DNA of 35,996 nucleotides from Chryseobacterium sp. BGARF1 (GCF_001677955.1 NZ_LELA01000078.1:1-35996); one strand, 5' to 3'. Numbered from the stretch's first letter, positions 16,063 through 25,036 are shown. A program made the numbers and translations. The notes: generated by a model not told the origin, from the sequence alone.

Positions 16063-16148
16063 AAAAGTCTTCGACTTCGCTCAGACCGACATTCCTACAA
16101 CAACTTTTAGTATTAGAGATGTCATGCTGAGCGAAGTTGAAGCACTTT
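16063..16148. repeat. MITE-like element with about 30-bp terminal inverted repeats
   Basis: The left end (16063-16092) and right end (16119-16148) are near-perfect inverse copies. The core ACTTCGCTCAG at the left matches CTGAGCGAAGT at the right exactly, and the ends extend to AAAAGTC and CACTTT. The centre is about 26 bases. The right arm starts TGTCATGCTGAGCGAAG, the same core as the element at 11498-11573, so the two belong to one repeat family. No ORF is inside. Confidence 0.75.
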
Positions 16149-16197
16149 ATTAAAACATTTTACAAATGATGATTGTAATTTTAAACAATAAATTAAA

Positions 16198-17475
16198 ATG
16201 AAAATCAACAGAAGACGTCGCTTAATACGAACTTTTAATCTTTTGGATCAACCCATTAAGTTTAATCCTTTTGTATTCAGCCGTACTTTTTTTATGTGGG
16301 CAATTACAGGTTTGGTTGGCGGAATTATTGCCGGATTATACTGGATCGTTCTCGAACATTTTACCGAGTTTTTGCATCAATTTCAAGGTTGGATGGTGAT
16401 TCCAACAATGGCAATTTCAGGTCTTTTGGCAGGTTTGGTGATTCATTTTATTGGCGATCCGGGAGAAATTCATTTGATCGTTAATAACATCAGATTTAAT
16501 AAAGGAAAATTAGAGCCGAAAAATAATCCTTCTATGATTTTGTCATCTCTTTTTTGTGTGGCATCGGGTGGGAGTTTAGGACCTGAAGCGCCTTTGGTTC
16601 AGGTTACGGGTTCTACAGGAACTTATTTGGGGAAATTGTTTAGGCTGAAAGGTGAAGAATTACGCTCTTTAAGTATTGCCGGAATGGCTTCCGGTTTTAC
16701 GGCACTTTTTGGCGCTCCGCTTGGTGGAAGTTTATTTTCTCTGGAAATTCTTCATCATAAACATGCTGTAGAATATTATAAAGCGATTATTCCAGCTTTG
16801 GTAGCGAGCTGTTTCAGTTATTTGATGTTTGCTTTGATTATTCATTTGGGAATCGGAGCGACCTGGGATTTGAAAGCCTATCATTACACCGGAGTTTACG
16901 ATTTTGCTTATGCAACCGCTTTTGGAATTGTGGGAACTTTATTCGGTTGGATCTTTATTTTCGTGGTCAAGTTTTTCAAAAAAGTTTTCGAATACAGAAA
17001 ATTTCCGATCTACATCAAAACTTTGGTGGGTGGAATTTTATTGGGTATCATTGCATTTTACTTTCCATTAACAAGATATTTCGGGCATCATGAAATCAAT
17101 GAATTGATCAATGGGAATTACGGCCTGAATTTTTTAATTATCATTTTGATTTTCAAAATTTTAGCCATTGCGATTACTGTAACTTCAGGATGGAGAGGAG
17201 GTTTCATCATTCCGTTGTTTTTTGTAGGAACGACTTTAGGATTAATTATTCACAATTTATTTCCATCAGTTGACACCACTTTGGCGATTGTAAGTTGTAT
17301 GGCTGCAATCAATGCATGTGTAACGAGAACGCCGATGAGTACAACGATTATTTTGGGAACCTTAACTGGTTTTACTTATTTCGTACCAATACTTTTTGCA
17401 AGTTTGACAGGATATTTCTTAGCTCCGAAAATTCCGTTCATCGGTTCGCAGGCTAAAGAATTAGCTGAAGAATAG
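16198..17475 (+). CDS. CLC-family chloride channel-like protein
   Basis: A 425-residue membrane protein with the CLC fold. Markers are GGSLGPEAPLVQVTGSTGTY (residues 124-143), FGAPLGGSLFSLEILHHKHA (171-190) and the late GWRGGFIIPLFFVGTTLGL, which correspond to the GREGP, FNAPLAG and GGIF-P regions of E. coli ClcA. The external gating Glu (E148 in ClcA) is replaced by Leu127, and the internal proton Glu (E203) aligns with Ile184, with Glu183 just before it. This predicts loss of the classical chloride/proton antiport cycle. The selectivity-filter Ser loop is replaced by GDPGEIHLIV. It may be a channel or an uncoupled transporter for an anion. The gene stands alone and is followed by a terminator. 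Confidence 0.85.
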   Translation: MKINRRRRLIRTFNLLDQPIKFNPFVFSRTFFMWAITGLVGGIIAGLYWIVLEHFTEFLHQFQGWMVIPTMAISGLLAGLVIHFIGDPGEIHLIVNNIRFNKGKLEPKNNPSMILSSLFCVASGGSLGPEAPLVQVTGSTGTYLGKLFRLKGEELRSLSIAGMASGFTALFGAPLGGSLFSLEILHHKHAVEYYKAIIPALVASCFSYLMFALIIHLGIGATWDLKAYHYTGVYDFAYATAFGIVGTLFGWIFIFVVKFFKKVFEYRKFPIYIKTLVGGILLGIIAFYFPLTRYFGHHEINELINGNYGLNFLIIILIFKILAIAITVTSGWRGGFIIPLFFVGTTLGLIIHNLFPSVDTTLAIVSCMAAINACVTRTPMSTTIILGTLTGFTYFVPILFASLTGYFLAPKIPFIGSQAKELAEE

Positions 17476-17496
17476 AAAGAAAGGTCCAATACATTA

Positions 17497-17527
17497 AAAA
17501 AAGTTCAGGCATAACCTGAACTTTTTT
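17497..17527 (+). terminator. Terminator after the CLC gene
   Basis: AAAAAAGTTCAGG and CCTGAACTTTTTT form a perfect 13-bp stem around CATAA, with a T run on the plus strand. The A tract on the other side would also allow termination of minus-strand transcripts. Confidence 0.85.
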
Positions 17528-17535
17528 CTTTTATG

Positions 17536-17722
17536 CTCTCGCAGATTTAGGAGATTATGCAGATTTTTTTTCTGCTCAATTTGCAAAATCTGCGAGAGAA
17601 AATTTAACATTAAGATTTATTAAGAAGTTTAGAATAATTAAGTTAAGCTTCGCTTTTAGGCGCAATGCTTAAGAAATTTATTTGATTTCCCTTAAAAAAC
17701 TTAACTCCTTAAATCTTCTTAA
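17536..17722. repeat. Two adjacent palindromic intergenic elements
   Basis: First element: CTCTCGCAGATTT (17536-17548) pairs with AAATCTGCGAGAG (17586-17598), with a second internal stem GCAGA (17559-17563) and TCTGC (17571-17575). Second element: TTAAGATTTATTAAGAAG (from 17610) is roughly inverse to CTTAACTCCTTAAATCTTC (to about 17718), enclosing the stem TTAAGC (17643-17648) with GCTTAA (17667-17672). These fill most of the 265-base gap between two convergent genes. No ORF is present. Confidence 0.6.
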
Positions 17723-17740
17723 TAGTTCAAATTAAAAATT

Positions 17741-19144
17741 TTAAAGTGCAAAATTCTCTTTCATCCACTTCAATTTATTAAAGCTTTTCAGGAATTTTGT
17801 TCTGATAGAAATAAATTTTTCCTGTGCTTCAATCACCTTGTTTTCTCTTGAATTGATAAGGAAAAGCGAGCTTTCACCATTGCTGTATCTTGTTTCTTCA
17901 GCGTAAAGCAGTTTTCTATAATTCAGTAAATTATTTCTCGACAGATTAATTTGAGTATGATAGTTTTGAATCTCGTTTTTATAAGTTTCAATTTTTACAT
18001 CGAGCTCTCTGATTTTCATATTGATGTCTAGCTGATTTTGATCTAATTTGATCTTCGCCATCTGATAATTGGCTCTTGCTTCTCTCTGAAAAATAGGGAT
18101 TTCAAGCTTCAGTCCATATTGAAAATTATGATCAAATAATGGAAGATGATCTGCGGAGTAATTTTCTTTGTTGAAAAAATTATAAGTAAAATCTACTTTC
18201 GGAAGAAAGCTCTGCCATTTCAAACGCCTTTCACTTTCCAGAATATTTTGTTTTTGATCGTAATATAAAATCGATCGATGCATATTGATCTGTCTTGAAT
18301 TGATATCATTAATTAAAAATTCGAAATCTGAATAGGCCAAATGTTCATTTAGGTTTTCTGAAGGATAGATCATTTCCGAAAGTTCGTAAAACTGCTGATC
18401 ATCTTTCCAAAGATACAGTTGAATTTGCTGCGTACTTTTCACAAAATTTAAAAAAGCATCTCTTTGCTGAAGTTCAAAACTTTGAAGCTGAGAAAGCGCT
18501 TCGATCGTGTCAATGGCTGGTTTTTCGCCAAATTCAAAAGTTTTTCTTGTGAGTTTTAATCGGTCTTTATTGATATCTACAATTTCAGATCTAAGCTTAT
18601 AAATTTCATAATTCTGAACCCATTCCCAATACGTATTTTCTGCTTCCAAAAGAAGTTCGTTGGTCAACACGGTTTGTTCTGCTTCTGTCATTTTCAAACC
18701 AAATTTTGCCTGATCAAGCATTGCTCTTCTCTTGTCGTACAAAAGGTTTTTGGCTAAAGGAATAGTAACCCCGAATTGATACAAACCGCCTTTTGTATCG
18801 CTGTTGTTCAGTTTTTGTCCGTCAAGATGATTATAACTTCCATGTACATCGATTCCGTACCATGTTGGAATTCCCAATTCTACATTTTTCTGTTCGTAAT
18901 ACTTTGTTCCGTCGATATTTTTCTCGCCGAGTTTTCCGGCTAAAACAGGGTCAAATCCTCCTCTTGCTCTTGTAATTTCCTGTTCTGCCAATCTGTTTTG
19001 AAGCTGATATTTTAAAGCTAAAGGATGATAGTTTTTAACAACATTGATAAATTCTGCAGCAGAAATTTTTAATGAATCTTGTGCAAAATTTAAATTAAAA
19101 AATAGCAAAAAAGCGAGAATGAAAATTCTATTTTGTTTTTTCAT
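17741..19144 (-). CDS. TolC-family outer-membrane efflux protein
   Basis: From the ATG at 19144 the product has 467 residues; an upstream ATG at 19162 would put six extra residues before the signal peptide. The signal peptide is MKKQNRIFILAFLLFFNLNF. The protein shows the two outer-membrane-efflux-protein repeats: long coiled-coil helices (QAKFGLKMTEAEQTVLTNEL; the helix ending FLKSFNKLKWMKENFAL) and the beta-barrel strands in FDPVLAGKLGE and VPLAKNLL-type segments. It forms the outer-membrane duct of a tripartite exporter with the HlyD-type adaptor and ABC protein encoded just upstream. The start overlaps the end of the adaptor gene by 17 bases. It is the last gene of the operon. Confidence 0.88.
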   Translation of the reverse strand: MKKQNRIFILAFLLFFNLNFAQDSLKISAAEFINVVKNYHPLALKYQLQNRLAEQEITRARGGFDPVLAGKLGEKNIDGTKYYEQKNVELGIPTWYGIDVHGSYNHLDGQKLNNSDTKGGLYQFGVTIPLAKNLLYDKRRAMLDQAKFGLKMTEAEQTVLTNELLLEAENTYWEWVQNYEIYKLRSEIVDINKDRLKLTRKTFEFGEKPAIDTIEALSQLQSFELQQRDAFLNFVKSTQQIQLYLWKDDQQFYELSEMIYPSENLNEHLAYSDFEFLINDINSRQINMHRSILYYDQKQNILESERRLKWQSFLPKVDFTYNFFNKENYSADHLPLFDHNFQYGLKLEIPIFQREARANYQMAKIKLDQNQLDINMKIRELDVKIETYKNEIQNYHTQINLSRNNLLNYRKLLYAEETRYSNGESSLFLINSRENKVIEAQEKFISIRTKFLKSFNKLKWMKENFAL

Positions 19145-20441
19145 CTTTGGCTGGTTTTGCATTGGTTACTTCATAATAATCGGGAGGGAAACCGTTGATA
19201 TTTCGCCATAATTCATACCAAATAGGAACATCGTTTAAGATAGCAATTCCCTGAACTCCGGTTCCCATTTTAATTTTTGGCGGCCATTTTTTTTCCTTTT
19301 CATCTTCAATAATTAACGCCTTAAACATTCCGTTTGCGCTGATGTTGCTTTCCACGGCAACCACTTTTCCTGCGAAAGTTCCGTAGCTGGAATCCGGCCA
19401 ACCTGAGAAAACGATTGCGGGAAATCCGTCAAAAATACTCATCACGCGCTGTCCTTCTTTTACCAAAGACAGATCGACAGGCTTGATATAAATTTCTACT
19501 GCATAATCAACGTTTGTAGGAACTACCGTTCCTATATTTTCACCATCTTTCAACACTTCACCGATCCCTGCTTTGTTCAATGAAACGATTTGTCCGTCCT
19601 GAGAAGCGATGATAAAGTACAGACCTTGTCTTGCTTTATAATTGGCCACCTGATTTTGGAGTTTGGCAATATCTCCATCACTTCCTTCAATTTGTCCCAT
19701 GCTTTGAAAACGTTCGCCTTCAATTTTGCTCAGTTTTTCGTTGTAATCCTGAGTAACAGAATTTTGCTCAATTTGAGTATTGAGTATTTCCTGTTGAGTT
19801 TGGGCTACCTTATTTTCGTAAGCAGTTTTTTTGGCAATTGAATTTTGATAAGAAATACTTCTCTGCTGAAACTGAGTTAAAGAAACCAGGCCTTCATCAT
19901 ACATTTTTTTCTGTCTTGCAAATTGGTCTTCCGAAAGTTTTAGCTCGTTTTTAGCGGCTTCCAATTCTGCTTGTTCACCAATAAGTTTACTGTTGAGTTG
20001 GATGATCTTGATTTTAACCTGATTTAATTTTAAATCACGTGAAGCATTTAGCGCTTCGAGTTGGTTTTTTGCTGTTCCTACTTTGGCTTCGTAATAATCT
20101 CTTACGCCTTTCTTGGCATCAACTTGTTCCTGGGTTCTTTGCACCAATAAGGGGTCAAGATAATCGTCTTTAATTTCTGAAAGCTGTAAAAGGGTGTCGC
20201 CTTTTTTTACATAATCTCCATTTTTTACGTTCCATTTAATAATTCTTCCAGGAATTGGCGAATTTAATTGTTGTGGTCTTTGGGATTGATATAGGGAAGT
20301 TACATTTCCTTTTACTTTGATATTCTGCGTCCAGGGAAGAAAAAGCGTAATAATTCCTGCAATGAAAATGAATAAAAACCATCGCTTTACCCTCGACCTT
20401 TTATGAATTTGATATATTTTATCGTATGATTGTATTTGCAT
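19128..20441 (-). CDS. HlyD-family membrane-fusion (adaptor) protein
   Basis: The ATG at 20441 gives 437 residues; a TTG at 20450 would add three. One transmembrane helix near residues 22-40 (RWFLFIFIAGIITLFLPWTQ) anchors it in the inner membrane. A biotinyl-lipoyl half-motif (INSPIPGRIIKWNVKNGDYV-like, with GDYVKKGDTLLQLSE) is followed by long coiled coils (residues about 85-240) and the second lipoyl half (SQDGQIVSLNKAGIGEVLKD). This is the periplasmic adaptor linking an inner-membrane ABC protein to TolC. It starts 15 bases after the ABC gene stop and overlaps the TolC gene. Substrates of such exporters include peptides or proteins; none is encoded nearby. Confidence 0.87.
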   Translation of the reverse strand: MQIQSYDKIYQIHKRSRVKRWFLFIFIAGIITLFLPWTQNIKVKGNVTSLYQSQRPQQLNSPIPGRIIKWNVKNGDYVKKGDTLLQLSEIKDDYLDPLLVQRTQEQVDAKKGVRDYYEAKVGTAKNQLEALNASRDLKLNQVKIKIIQLNSKLIGEQAELEAAKNELKLSEDQFARQKKMYDEGLVSLTQFQQRSISYQNSIAKKTAYENKVAQTQQEILNTQIEQNSVTQDYNEKLSKIEGERFQSMGQIEGSDGDIAKLQNQVANYKARQGLYFIIASQDGQIVSLNKAGIGEVLKDGENIGTVVPTNVDYAVEIYIKPVDLSLVKEGQRVMSIFDGFPAIVFSGWPDSSYGTFAGKVVAVESNISANGMFKALIIEDEKEKKWPPKIKMGTGVQGIAILNDVPIWYELWRNINGFPPDYYEVTNAKPAKDEKTK

Positions 20442-20456
20442 TTTTACCAAGTTTGA

Positions 20457-22121
20457 TTAGATGATCCTTAAAGTTCCGTCTTCCAGATGAATGTGGTGGT
20501 CGGCGTTGTAGATAAGATTTTTGTCAGGAGACACAATAATAATGGTTGTCGTTTTCTTAAGTTCGATTAAATATTCAAGCAATTTTTCCTGAAAAGTTTC
20601 AGACATTCCGGCAAGAGGATTTTCAAGTAAGATCAATCTTTTTTTGCCTAAAAGAGAACGAAGCATTAGGATCTTCTTTTTTGAGCTAAAGGTCAATTCT
20701 GAATCTGTCTCGCTGATCTCTGTCGTAAAACCTTGGCTGAATGAGCTGGAAATACTTTCAATTCCTAATTTGTCAGACAATTGAAGAATGTTTTCTGTAT
20801 TGCTGTTCACATTTCCCAGAAGAATATTTTCTAAAATACTTCCCTGAATGACCTTCATGTTTTCAAGATATAACCCGATATTATTTCTGAAATGTTTTTT
20901 ATCTAAATTTTTCAGAGGAATTTTATCAAATAAAATCGTTCCGGAGTTAGGCTCGTAAAACCCGGCCAACATATTGAGGAGAAGCGATTTTCCCGTTCCC
21001 ATTTTTCCGGTTACGACGGTAATGCTGTTTTCTTTCAATTTAAAATTAACATCAGATAAGATCGCAGTAGTGTCGCTGAATGCAAAATCGACTTCCTTAA
21101 ATTCTATTTCCATTCCTTTTTCTTTTTGTGAAAGCTCGATATCGCCTTGAGTTTCCTCTTTTAATTCGGTTACTTTTGTCAGTTTAGCATAGGAAGCGAT
21201 GAGGTCATAATAACTTTCAAGACTTACGATCAGTTTTTCAACCGCCGACATAATCGTTAAAACCACAATTTCTGCCGCGATAAATGCACCAATATTTAAT
21301 TGCTGATTAATCATTAAATACGTTCCAATAGCTAATATCGCCAATGTAATAATGACTTTAAAAGCGATGATTGTTTTATATTGAAAAACAAGGATTTTAA
21401 AATGTTGAGTTCTATGGTCAAGATATTCCAAAACTCGGGAATCGATTCCCTGAAGATGAGTTCCTTCTTCAGAATGCATTTTAAATGTTTTTACAGATGC
21501 TGCGATGTCTTCAAGCCAAGCTGCGGTTTCGTATTTTTTATCGCTTTCTTCCAGGCTTGATTTAATCCCACTTTCCATGCTGTAAATGAAGATTAAAACA
21601 ACCAAAACGATAACTAAAGCACCAAAAGCTAAAAACCAGGGATGGTAAAATGATAACAACAGAATTCCAAAAAGGATTTGAATCAATGCGGTCGGAATTT
21701 CCAAAAGAATTTTTGAGATGCCTTTCTGAAGGTTTTGTACGTCAAAAAAGCGATTCACTAATTCCGGAAGGTAATATTTCCTTGTATTGGATAGATCAAC
21801 TTTAGGAAGTTTATCAGCAAATGCCATTGAAAATTCAACAAATATTTTCTGCTGAATTTTTTCGATAATCTGTAAAACTTTCAATCTGAAATGCCCAACT
21901 AAAAAGGTTCCTAAAACCACGAAAAATATAAGGATATAAATGGAGGTTGCCATCGTTGCGCCCATTACAAAGCTGATGATAGACTGTATTCCCAATGGAA
22001 TACTTAAAGAAACCAATCCGTTGATGATCGCATAAAAATAGATATTGGTAACATCTTTTTTTTCTTTGGTAATGTAACGAAAGAGTTTTTTACTGTATTC
22101 GCTTGCTGTTATTAAAGCCAT
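20457..22121 (-). CDS. ABC transporter half-molecule with a degenerate nucleotide-binding domain
   Basis: A 554-residue protein with an N-terminal exporter-type transmembrane domain of six helices (about 30-310) and a C-terminal nucleotide-binding domain (335-554). Walker A is intact (GKMGTGKS, 372-379). The other motifs are changed: the Q-loop Gln position is Glu420 (IGLYLENMKVIQG), the LSGGQ signature is replaced by LTFSSKKK (476-483), Walker B reads LILLENPLAG with Glu500 and Asn501 instead of Asp-Glu, and the switch His is replaced in IIIVSPDKN. ATP binding is possible but normal hydrolysis is doubtful. There is no N-terminal peptidase domain of the C39 type. First gene of an operon with adaptor and TolC genes. 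Confidence 0.85.
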   Translation of the reverse strand: MALITASEYSKKLFRYITKEKKDVTNIYFYAIINGLVSLSIPLGIQSIISFVMGATMATSIYILIFFVVLGTFLVGHFRLKVLQIIEKIQQKIFVEFSMAFADKLPKVDLSNTRKYYLPELVNRFFDVQNLQKGISKILLEIPTALIQILFGILLLSFYHPWFLAFGALVIVLVVLIFIYSMESGIKSSLEESDKKYETAAWLEDIAASVKTFKMHSEEGTHLQGIDSRVLEYLDHRTQHFKILVFQYKTIIAFKVIITLAILAIGTYLMINQQLNIGAFIAAEIVVLTIMSAVEKLIVSLESYYDLIASYAKLTKVTELKEETQGDIELSQKEKGMEIEFKEVDFAFSDTTAILSDVNFKLKENSITVVTGKMGTGKSLLLNMLAGFYEPNSGTILFDKIPLKNLDKKHFRNNIGLYLENMKVIQGSILENILLGNVNSNTENILQLSDKLGIESISSSFSQGFTTEISETDSELTFSSKKKILMLRSLLGKKRLILLENPLAGMSETFQEKLLEYLIELKKTTTIIIVSPDKNLIYNADHHIHLEDGTLRII

Positions 22122-22510
22122 TTTTTACTATCCTAAGTTTAAATGTTATAATTAGGTGATGGTTTTCGTGAAATTTGGTGATTGATCTCAACTAAATGAG
22201 ATTATAAAATGCTTGAAAAATCGTGAGATAATCTGCATTTTATCGGAAGCAGCAAAGATAAATCATGCAATTTTCTAATGCTCTTATATAGAATTAGAAT
22301 GATATTAAAATGTGATTAGAATAATGGGGGAATTTTTAATATTGAAGCAATGTAAAAGAGATTATTCATACATTCGCAGCATTAAATTTTGTACAGATCT
22401 AGGTGAATGTGATTGAAATAGTTAAAAGTTCGATAATTTTCTTTTTAACCTTGTTCATTTTTATTAAATTTGTCAACCTTTAAATATTAAAATAAAATAA
22501 TAAAAATAAT
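22122..22510. other. 389-base intergenic region between the exporter operon and sucC
   Basis: The region holds two divergent promoters by position. TAAATTTG at 22465-22472 is a -7-type box upstream of sucC, without a clear TTTG at the normal distance. The rest is AT-rich. I see no hairpin with good pairing, no RNA gene and no reading frame of note. Confidence 0.4.
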
Positions 22511-23701
22511 ATGAATCTTCACGAGTATCAATCAAAAGAGATTTTATCAAAGTATGGTGTTGCTATCCAACGCGGTCACGTGGCAAATACTGTTGAGGAA
22601 GCAGTAGCTGCTGCTGAAAAATTAACTGCTGAAACAGGAGCTCAGGCTTGGGTTGTAAAAGCACAAATTCACGCTGGTGGTCGTGGTAAAGGTGGTGGTG
22701 TAAAGTTTTCTCCAAACATGGATAAGCTTAAAGAGAACGCTACCAATATCTTAGGAATGCAGTTGATCACTCCACAAACTTCTGCTGAAGGTAAATTGGT
22801 AAATTCGGTATTGGTTGCAGAGGATGTATATTATCCTGGAGAATCTGAAACTAAAGAATTTTATGTTTCTATTCTTTTAGACAGAGCTGAAGGTAAAAAT
22901 ACAATCGTATATTCTACTGAAGGTGGTATGGATATTGAGCACGTTGCTGAAGTAACTCCTCATTTGATCCACAACGAATTGATCGATGCTACTTTGGGTC
23001 TTCAAGGTTTCCAGGCTAGAAAAATTGCTTTCAACTTAGGTCTTGAAGGAAATGCGTTCAAAGAATTTACAAAATTCATTTCTTCTCTTTACAATGCTTA
23101 CGTAGGAATTGATGCTTCTCTTTTCGAAATCAACCCGGTTTTGAAAACTTCTGATAACAAAATTATCGCTGTAGATGCTAAAGTAACTTTGGATGGTAAC
23201 TCATTGTTCCGTCACAAAGATCTTGCTGAGTTGAGAGACACTAGAGAAGAAGATCCTTTGGATGTTGAAGCTGGTGAAGCTGGTCTTAACTTCGTTAAAC
23301 TAGATGGTAACGTTGCTTGTATGGTAAACGGAGCTGGTCTTGCAATGGCGACTATGGATATCATCAAATTATCTGGTGGTAACCCAGCAAACTTCTTAGA
23401 CGTTGGTGGTACTGCAGATGCTGCAAGAGTACAGACTGCTTTCGAGATTGTTTTGAGAGATCCAAACGTAAAAGCTATTTTGATCAATATCTTCGGAGGT
23501 ATCGTAAGATGTGACAGAGTTGCTCAAGGTGTTGTAGATGCTTACAAAGCAATGGGAAGTCTTCCTGTTCCATTGATCGTAAGATTGCAAGGAACTAATG
23601 CTGTAGAAGCTAAAAAATTAATTGACGAGTCTGGTCTTCCGGTACACTCTGCAATTACTTTAGAAGAAGCTGCAAACAAAGTAAAAGAAGTTTTAGCTTA
23701 A
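22511..23701 (+). CDS. sucC: Succinate-CoA ligase (ADP-forming) beta subunit
   Basis: This 396-residue subunit takes part in the tricarboxylic acid cycle step that converts succinyl-CoA to succinate with ATP formation. The ATP-grasp domain opens with the signature MNLHEYQSKEILSKYGVAIQ and contains GGRGKGGGVKFSP, FEINPVL and DAKVTLD. The C-terminal flavodoxin-like domain has the phosphate-binding GGIVRCDRVAQGVVDAYKAM motif. The length is normal. The alpha-subunit gene sucD is not adjacent, which is common in flavobacteria. Codon use is more regular than in neighbouring genes (frequent GGT, GCT, AAC), consistent with high expression. Confidence 0.96.
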   Translation: MNLHEYQSKEILSKYGVAIQRGHVANTVEEAVAAAEKLTAETGAQAWVVKAQIHAGGRGKGGGVKFSPNMDKLKENATNILGMQLITPQTSAEGKLVNSVLVAEDVYYPGESETKEFYVSILLDRAEGKNTIVYSTEGGMDIEHVAEVTPHLIHNELIDATLGLQGFQARKIAFNLGLEGNAFKEFTKFISSLYNAYVGIDASLFEINPVLKTSDNKIIAVDAKVTLDGNSLFRHKDLAELRDTREEDPLDVEAGEAGLNFVKLDGNVACMVNGAGLAMATMDIIKLSGGNPANFLDVGGTADAARVQTAFEIVLRDPNVKAILINIFGGIVRCDRVAQGVVDAYKAMGSLPVPLIVRLQGTNAVEAKKLIDESGLPVHSAITLEEAANKVKEVLA

Positions 23702-23726
23702 TTTTAAGTTAATCTAAAATAATACG

Positions 23727-23760
23727 AATCCGCTTTCATTTGATGAAAGCGGATTTTTTA
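23727..23760 (+). terminator. Terminator after sucC
   Basis: AATCCGCTTTCAT and ATGAAAGCGGATT form a perfect 13-bp stem with a TTG loop, followed by a T tract at 23754-23759. Typical strong rho-independent terminator. Confidence 0.88.
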
Positions 23761-23839
23761 TTTATACTAGAATTTTGAAAATCTAAACTGACAAATCTCA
23801 CAACCTGTTTTCGGCGTAAAACTTGTACCTTTATCATTG

Positions 23840-25036
23840 ATGGAAGACTACATTTTACAGCCAAGATTTAAAGATTCTCCTCACTTCAAAGATTTTTGGA
23901 CGAAAGGAAACGGAAAGCAGTTGATTGATTTTTCCGGAGCAGAAGTAAGTTTCAGAGACTTTGAAAAATTCGCTCCTTTCTTTTATCATGTGGATGAAGT
24001 GGGAGATGAGGTTGTGAAAGATGTCTATTTTACCAAAAAATATAGTGAAGCATCGAGAGAGATTGAACAATATATAAGAAATGGGATTTCGCAGAATGAT
24101 GAAGCTCCAGAAAGTGTTAAAAAACTTTTTGCTCAAACTCAAAAGCTTCCAGATTGGTTAGATTATAATTTAATAAAAGCAGGAGCAGAGCTCTGTATGC
24201 GAAGTAATCTTGATTCTTTAATTTCGCTCAGAGATTATTGCTTAATTGGCGGTTACGATTATGCCTATCTCAACAAACCGTTGGTTGCCACCGAAGCTCT
24301 GAAAAAAGGTGCTGTAAAAAGACTTTCGGAAACACTTGATTTTTGGGTAAACGTGACAAGATATAATGCGCTGGAAATTCATCAAAAAGGGTACGAATTT
24401 GCCATAAAAACCCGACTTATTCATTCTTACGCAAGACTTTCAATCAAAAAACATTACAAAAGTTGGGATACTGAAAACTGGGGAGAACCCATCAATTCTT
24501 GGGATATGATGGCAACTTACATTGGTTTTAGTCTCGTTTTCATGCACAGTCTTCATAAATTTGGAAATACTTTTTCAGAAGAGGAAGAGAAAGGGCTTTT
24601 TCATCTTTGGAAATATGTGGGATATTTGCTTGGAATTCCCGAAAACCTGCTTCCCAACGATAAAAAACAGGCAACAGAATATTTTTATTTATGGACCTCC
24701 GTTCAGCCGTCTTCAGACAAAGATTCTGTTTTGTTGGCACATTCTTTACTGAACGAATCTTTAGAAAATCCGATTCTGAAATATGAATTTCAAAGAAAAA
24801 ATCTGCGTTATCTGCATATTTGCTGCACCTGGTTTTTACTGGATGATGAGGTTTGTAAAAGACTCGAAATTCCGGATGTACCTTTCAAAAAAGGTTTTCC
24901 TATTACAAAGAAAATCATCAATAAAATATACGATTCTACGGTAAGCCGAGAAGCCAGAATTAAAAAAGGAAATAAAGACCAGATGAAAGTGTTGGAGGAT
25001 TACCTGAGAATTACCCAAAATTCAAACTTTCATTAA
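23840..25036 (+). CDS. DUF2236 / MpaB-like heme oxygenase-family protein
   Basis: A 398-residue protein from the ATG at 23840; a TTG directly before it would add one residue. It matches the DUF2236 (oxygenase MpaB, latex-clearing-protein-like) family. Visible marks are the helix SRLSIRDYCLIGGYDYAYL-like segment (SLISLRDYCLIGGYDYAYLN), the conserved histidine helix IKTRLIHSYARLSIKKHYK, which carries the candidate heme-ligand His and the Arg, and NSWDMMATYIGFSLVFMHSL. Members are all-helical and may bind heme and oxidise hydrophobic substrates such as polyisoprene or mycophenolic-acid precursors. Which substrate applies here is unknown. No signal peptide is seen. It is flanked by terminators or gaps, so it is a single-gene unit. 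Confidence 0.78.
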   Translation: MEDYILQPRFKDSPHFKDFWTKGNGKQLIDFSGAEVSFRDFEKFAPFFYHVDEVGDEVVKDVYFTKKYSEASREIEQYIRNGISQNDEAPESVKKLFAQTQKLPDWLDYNLIKAGAELCMRSNLDSLISLRDYCLIGGYDYAYLNKPLVATEALKKGAVKRLSETLDFWVNVTRYNALEIHQKGYEFAIKTRLIHSYARLSIKKHYKSWDTENWGEPINSWDMMATYIGFSLVFMHSLHKFGNTFSEEEEKGLFHLWKYVGYLLGIPENLLPNDKKQATEYFYLWTSVQPSSDKDSVLLAHSLLNESLENPILKYEFQRKNLRYLHICCTWFLLDDEVCKRLEIPDVPFKKGFPITKKIINKIYDSTVSREARIKKGNKDQMKVLEDYLRITQNSNFH

